In this document: piece after piece, positions 60,946-64,000 of the stretch | Layout: each line of letters begins with the position of its first letter | Numbering within the stretch: the stretch's first letter is position 1 | From: Sulfuritalea sp. | Lineage (GTDB): Bacteria > Pseudomonadota > Gammaproteobacteria > Burkholderiales > Rhodocyclaceae | Assembly (NCBI GenBank): GCA_023229685.1 | Contig: JALNYT010000003.1 | Span: 294,062 to 358,061, forward strand | Reading direction: 5' to 3' | DNA: 64,000 nucleotides | Program-made: the position numbers and the translations under genes | Notes under the pieces: generated by a model | What the model was told of the DNA's origin: nothing | Databases searched by the model: none | Seen by the model: the letters and a program-made list of their open reading frames with translations, nothing else

Positions 60946-61899
60946 ATGATTTCTGAATTCCTCGACACGCTACAGTTCTCGCTTTCCGTCACCGGCCCGA
61001 TCTTTGTGATTCTCGGCCTCGGTGCCTGGCTGCGTCGCATCGGCCTGCTCAACGACGCCTTTATCGAGGTCGGTTCGCGGCTGGTGTTCACCGTCACCCT
61101 GCCCGCCTTGTTGTTCATCAGCGTCAGCAAGACCCGCCTCGATACGTCGGCTAATTTTGCCCTGATCGGCTTCGGCATTGCGGCGACCCTGCTGGCGTGG
61201 GGCGCGAGCGAACTGATGGCCCGTTTTGCCGTGCGCGCCGCGCGCGACCGCGGGGTGGTGGTGCAGGGGATCTTCCGTTCCAACATGGCCATCATCGGGC
61301 TGGCCTATTGCGTCAATGCCTACGGCGAACCGGGCCTGGCGGCCGCCTCGCTCTACGTCGGACTGGTCACCATCGTGTTCAACGTGCTCGCGGTCGTCAC
61401 CTTGAGCACGTCGCTGCAAGCCAGCCAGAATGTCGGGCGCGTGCTCCGCTCGGTGGCCTTGAACCCCTTGATCATCGGCATCGTGCTGGCGCTGCCGTTC
61501 GCGATCTCGGGATTGCGCCTGCCCGCAATCGTGCTCCAGTCCGGGCAGTACTTTGCCGGCATGACCCTGCCGCTGGCCCTGTTGTGCACCGGCGCGGCAC
61601 TGGACTTTCGCAGCTTGCGCAACGACCCGCGCGATGCCGTGCTGGCGGCGGCCGGAAAGCTGATCGCGGTGCCTCTGTTGTTCGTGCTGGCGGGCGCGGC
61701 CCTGGGGTTTCGCGGCATGGATCTCGGCATCCTGCTGCTGATGTCGTCGGCGCCCAGCGCGGCGGCCGGCTATGTGATGGTGCGTGCGATGGGCGGCAAT
61801 TCGGCGCTGGCGGCCAACATCATCGCCTTGACCACCGTCGGTTCACTGGTCTCCACCAGCGGCGGAATCGTGATCCTGAAGAGCCTGGGGCTTATGTAG
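60946..61899 (+). CDS. AEC-family transporter (auxin efflux carrier type)
   Basis: Inner-membrane transporter of 317 residues with about ten helices in two five-helix halves (ITGPIFVILGLGAWLRRIGLL-like start; NPLIIGIVLALPFAISGL; SSAPSAAAGYVMVRAMGGN). AEC proteins export or import organic acids such as malonate or malate. ATG 60946 lacks a clear Shine-Dalgarno. Its stop overlaps the 3' end of the convergent methyltransferase by 8 bp. Confidence 0.87.
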   Translation: MISEFLDTLQFSLSVTGPIFVILGLGAWLRRIGLLNDAFIEVGSRLVFTVTLPALLFISVSKTRLDTSANFALIGFGIAATLLAWGASELMARFAVRAARDRGVVVQGIFRSNMAIIGLAYCVNAYGEPGLAAASLYVGLVTIVFNVLAVVTLSTSLQASQNVGRVLRSVALNPLIIGIVLALPFAISGLRLPAIVLQSGQYFAGMTLPLALLCTGAALDFRSLRNDPRDAVLAAAGKLIAVPLLFVLAGAALGFRGMDLGILLLMSSAPSAAAGYVMVRAMGGNSALAANIIALTTVGSLVSTSGGIVILKSLGLM

Positions 61900-63019
61900 G
61901 TTCGCCGGCTTTCGGCTGCAGGACGAGGATGTTGCCGAACGATTGCAGGCCGACCACTTCTTCCAGCACAAGCCCGCCGCGCCCGAACAGCGATTTCCAT
62001 TCGGTCAGGGTGCGCTCGCGCCCCCGCGAGCCCATGAACATCTGCATGTCGAACGAGGCGCTAGTCAGGTCGGCGCGATTTTCCGGCAGCACCATTTCCA
62101 GCAGGGCGATGGGCGCGCCCGTGGCACCACTGGCGCTGGCGAGATTGCGCAGGATGGCGACGCAGGTGTCGTCGTCGAAGCCGTGCAGCACCGCGGAGAG
62201 GAGATAGATATCCTGTTCGCCGTGCGCCGGCGGAATCGACAGCAGCAGATCGCCGGCCTGGAAGCTCAGGCGTTCGACGCCGCTCGTGGCATGCGTCGTC
62301 CAGTATTGCTCGGCCTCGGTGATCACCTGGGCGCGGTCCACCACCAATGCGGTCAAGCGCGGGTGATGCTTCAGGATGGCCAGCGACTTCGCGCCGCGGG
62401 AGCCGCCGACGTCGATGATCCGCCCAAAGCGGCTCCAGTCGAAATCGGTCGCGAAGCTGTCGCCGCTCAGCGCTTCGACACTGTCCATGGCCTGGGAAAA
62501 CAGCGTGTCGAACTCGGCGTGGCGATCAAGATACGCGAACAGTTCCTCGCCATGGGCCAGGCGGAAGGGTGGCACGCCCTCGCGCACGCCGCGTTCGAGC
62601 TGCTCGTACCACGGCCGGCTCATGGCTTCCGAGTTGTGCATGAGGATCATGGCGCGCACGTTCTTCGGATTGTCTGCACGCAGGAAGGCCGAGATCTTGT
62701 TGTTGCGGAAAGTGTGCGGCGTGGTTTCCTCGAAGACGCCCATTGCCGCCAGCAGGCGCAGCAAGCGCCCGGTGGCGTCAGGCTGGGCGGCGACGCGATT
62801 GGCAATATCTTCCGCCGTGAGTTCCGCATCCGCCAGCACGGTCGCGATGTCCAGCCGCGTCGCAACGTAGAGCGCGCGCGACTGCCAGAAGGCCGAGCCG
62901 ATCTGCATCAGGCGGAACGGCGGTGGAGTGAGCTTGTTGGGAATGGCCTGCAGCCAGGCGGCGAACTTCATCAGCTTGGCAAAGCGGCGGACTGCGCGCC
63001 CGTTCTTCTGGTAAGGCAT
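61892..63019 (-). CDS. O-methyltransferase-like SAM-dependent methyltransferase
   Basis: A protein of 375 residues with an N-terminal winged-helix dimerisation domain (about 45-120, LDIATVLADAELTAEDIANRV) and a class-I SAM domain (FGRIIDVGGSRGAKSLAIL; SAVLHGFDDDTCVAILRN) of the acetylserotonin/plant-type O-methyltransferase family. Catalytic HxxD-type His is at LHGFDD. GAGGAGGG precedes ATG 63019. Substrate unknown; a phenolic or quinone compound is typical. Confidence 0.82.
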   Translation of the reverse strand: MPYQKNGRAVRRFAKLMKFAAWLQAIPNKLTPPPFRLMQIGSAFWQSRALYVATRLDIATVLADAELTAEDIANRVAAQPDATGRLLRLLAAMGVFEETTPHTFRNNKISAFLRADNPKNVRAMILMHNSEAMSRPWYEQLERGVREGVPPFRLAHGEELFAYLDRHAEFDTLFSQAMDSVEALSGDSFATDFDWSRFGRIIDVGGSRGAKSLAILKHHPRLTALVVDRAQVITEAEQYWTTHATSGVERLSFQAGDLLLSIPPAHGEQDIYLLSAVLHGFDDDTCVAILRNLASASGATGAPIALLEMVLPENRADLTSASFDMQMFMGSRGRERTLTEWKSLFGRGGLVLEEVVGLQSFGNILVLQPKAGEPT

Positions 63020-63097
63020 CGATTTCCCTCCTCTCGTGGCGCAGCGCCCGGCGTCAATCCGATCAACGATAAAGGATCAGCGTCGAATCAGGAAGCA

Positions 63098-63127
63098 GAA
63101 GTCGGCGCCGGCGATACGGTGACTTTT
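63098..63127 (+). repeat. Dispersed GC-rich repeat, copy before the pobA end
   Basis: GAAGTCGGCGCCGGCGATAC then GGTGACTTTT; matches the family core with two or three changes and touches the last base of pobA. Confidence 0.4.
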
Positions 63128-64000
63128 CAATCCTCGAACGGCAAGCCCACGTAATTCTCGGCCAGCGTCGTGCGGCCGGCGAGGGAATGCACGACGTAGT
63201 CGAGTTCCGCCTCCAGCGCGCGCTGGTCGAAGGCATTGGTGTCGGGAAAGGTGTGCAGCAGATTGGTCATCCACCAGGAGAAGCGCTCGGCCTTCCAGAT
63301 GCGGCGCAGGCAGCGGGCGGAATAGTGGTCGATGCCGGCGCTGCTGCCGCCGTAGTATTCGATGAAGGCGCGCGACAGGTAGCGCACGTCGGAGGCGGCG
63401 AGATTCAGCCCCTTGGCGCCGGTCGGCGGCACGATGTGGGCGGCGTCGCCGGCGAGGAACATGCGGCCGAAGCGCATCGGTTCGGCGACGAAGCTGCGCA
63501 ACGGGGCGATGCTCTTCTCGATCGAGGGGCCGGTGACCAGCGCGGCGACCGCCTGCGGGTCGAGGCGGCGGCGCAGTTCGTCCCAGAAGCGTGCGTCGGA
63601 CCAATCATCGACTTTCTCCGTCAGCGGCACCTGCAGGTAGTAGCGGCTGCGCGCGTGCGAGCGCATGCTGCACAGGGCGAAGCCGCGCTCGTGCTTGGCG
63701 TAGATCAGTTCTTCGGAAACCGGCGGCGTGTCGGACAGCAGCCCCAGCCAGCCGAAGGGATAGACGCGTTCGAAGTTGGCGATGGCGCCCTTTGGCACGC
63801 TGGCGCGGCAGACGCCGTGGAAGCCGTCGCAGCCGGCGATGAAGTCGCACTCGATCTCGTGGCTGACGCCGTCCTTGGTGTAGCGCACGCGCGGGCGCTC
63901 GCTGTCGAAGTCATGCACGCTGACCTCCTTCGCCTCGTACACCGTCGGCAAGCCGGCGGTGGCGCGTACATGCATCAGGTCCTTGGTCAGCTCGGTCTGG
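63127..64000 (-). CDS. pobA: 4-Hydroxybenzoate 3-monooxygenase, 5' end beyond window
   Basis: FAD monooxygenase that hydroxylates 4-hydroxybenzoate to protocatechuate with NADPH. The window holds about 291 C-terminal residues of about 390. QTELTKDLMHVRA at the edge, CDFIAGCDGFHGVCR, and the FAD-ribityl motif MFLAGDAAHIVPPTGAKGLNLA are diagnostic; YYLQVPL and the C-terminal RFSWWMTNLLH are also PobA-like. The N-terminal FAD GxGxxG lies outside. The gene supports aromatic degradation in this region. Confidence 0.92.
   Translation of the reverse strand, partial: QTELTKDLMHVRATAGLPTVYEAKEVSVHDFDSERPRVRYTKDGVSHEIECDFIAGCDGFHGVCRASVPKGAIANFERVYPFGWLGLLSDTPPVSEELIYAKHERGFALCSMRSHARSRYYLQVPLTEKVDDWSDARFWDELRRRLDPQAVAALVTGPSIEKSIAPLRSFVAEPMRFGRMFLAGDAAHIVPPTGAKGLNLAASDVRYLSRAFIEYYGGSSAGIDHYSARCLRRIWKAERFSWWMTNLLHTFPDTNAFDQRALEAELDYVVHSLAGRTTLAENYVGLPFED

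Overview
The window reads as chromosomal DNA of a high-GC betaproteobacterium. A Rhodocyclales or Sterolibacteriaceae-like host is my guess from an IcmF-type fused mutase, dense ATGA-overlapped operons, Cus/Cop copper genes and aromatic or aliphatic acid catabolism. No rRNA, tRNA, CRISPR array, intact insertion sequence or phage gene was recognised. Both ends cut through genes: an acyl-CoA synthetase on the left and a 4-hydroxybenzoate 3-monooxygenase on the right.

Layout. 1-7.8 kb: acyl-CoA metabolism (AMP-forming ligase, 3-hydroxybutyryl-CoA dehydrogenase, fused isobutyryl-CoA mutase) with a Crp/Fnr and an AraC regulator. 7.8-8.9 kb: small unknown genes. 8.9-14.2 kb: a tightly overlapped five-gene operon (receiver, TPR/YaiO-like outer-membrane barrel, membrane HEAT protein, processive family-2 glycosyltransferase, GAF histidine kinase) that looks like a regulated exopolysaccharide machine without a recognisable deacetylase. 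14.3-16.5 kb: a solute-binding protein translationally coupled to a histidine kinase. 16.7-22.8 kb: the most unusual unit, a six-gene operon encoding a PqqD-like protein, an ATP-grasp ligase, a fold-III PLP decarboxylase, a urea-transporter/M23-peptidase fusion, a secreted protein of unknown type and a secreted TPR protein. It is bracketed by an intact cusA gene on one side and a decayed cusA fragment in the same orientation on the other.

23-37.6 kb: a copper island with cusRS, cusF-C-B-A, small periplasmic metal-binding proteins (DUF411, methionine-rich) and a CopA-type ATPase. Two near-identical 18-bp palindromes are probable CusR/CopR boxes. A TetR-controlled DsrE/TusA/Cys-rich trio sits inside it. 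37.8-45.6 kb: a periplasmic cyclohexadienyl dehydratase-chorismate mutase fusion, an EF-G paralogue, a B12/radical SAM protein coupled to an SRAP protein, a universal stress protein, a HicA-like protein and an ATC-hydrolase-like protein. 45.7-49.5 kb: envelope genes (small lipoprotein, DUF3943 protein, RcnB, collagen-like lipoprotein) plus a partial duplication of the rcnB locus.

49.6-59 kb: a catabolic cluster, apparently for an alcohol oxidised through an aldehyde to an acid: two SDRs, an aldehyde dehydrogenase, a complete Liv-type ABC importer and a divergent AraC regulator. Two very short ORFs with near-perfect Shine-Dalgarno sequences precede its transcription units. 59.5-64 kb: a secreted hypothetical protein, a lipoprotein cytochrome c with a strong terminator, an AEC transporter, an O-methyltransferase and partial pobA. 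A short dispersed GC-rich repeat recurs in at least six intergenic positions.
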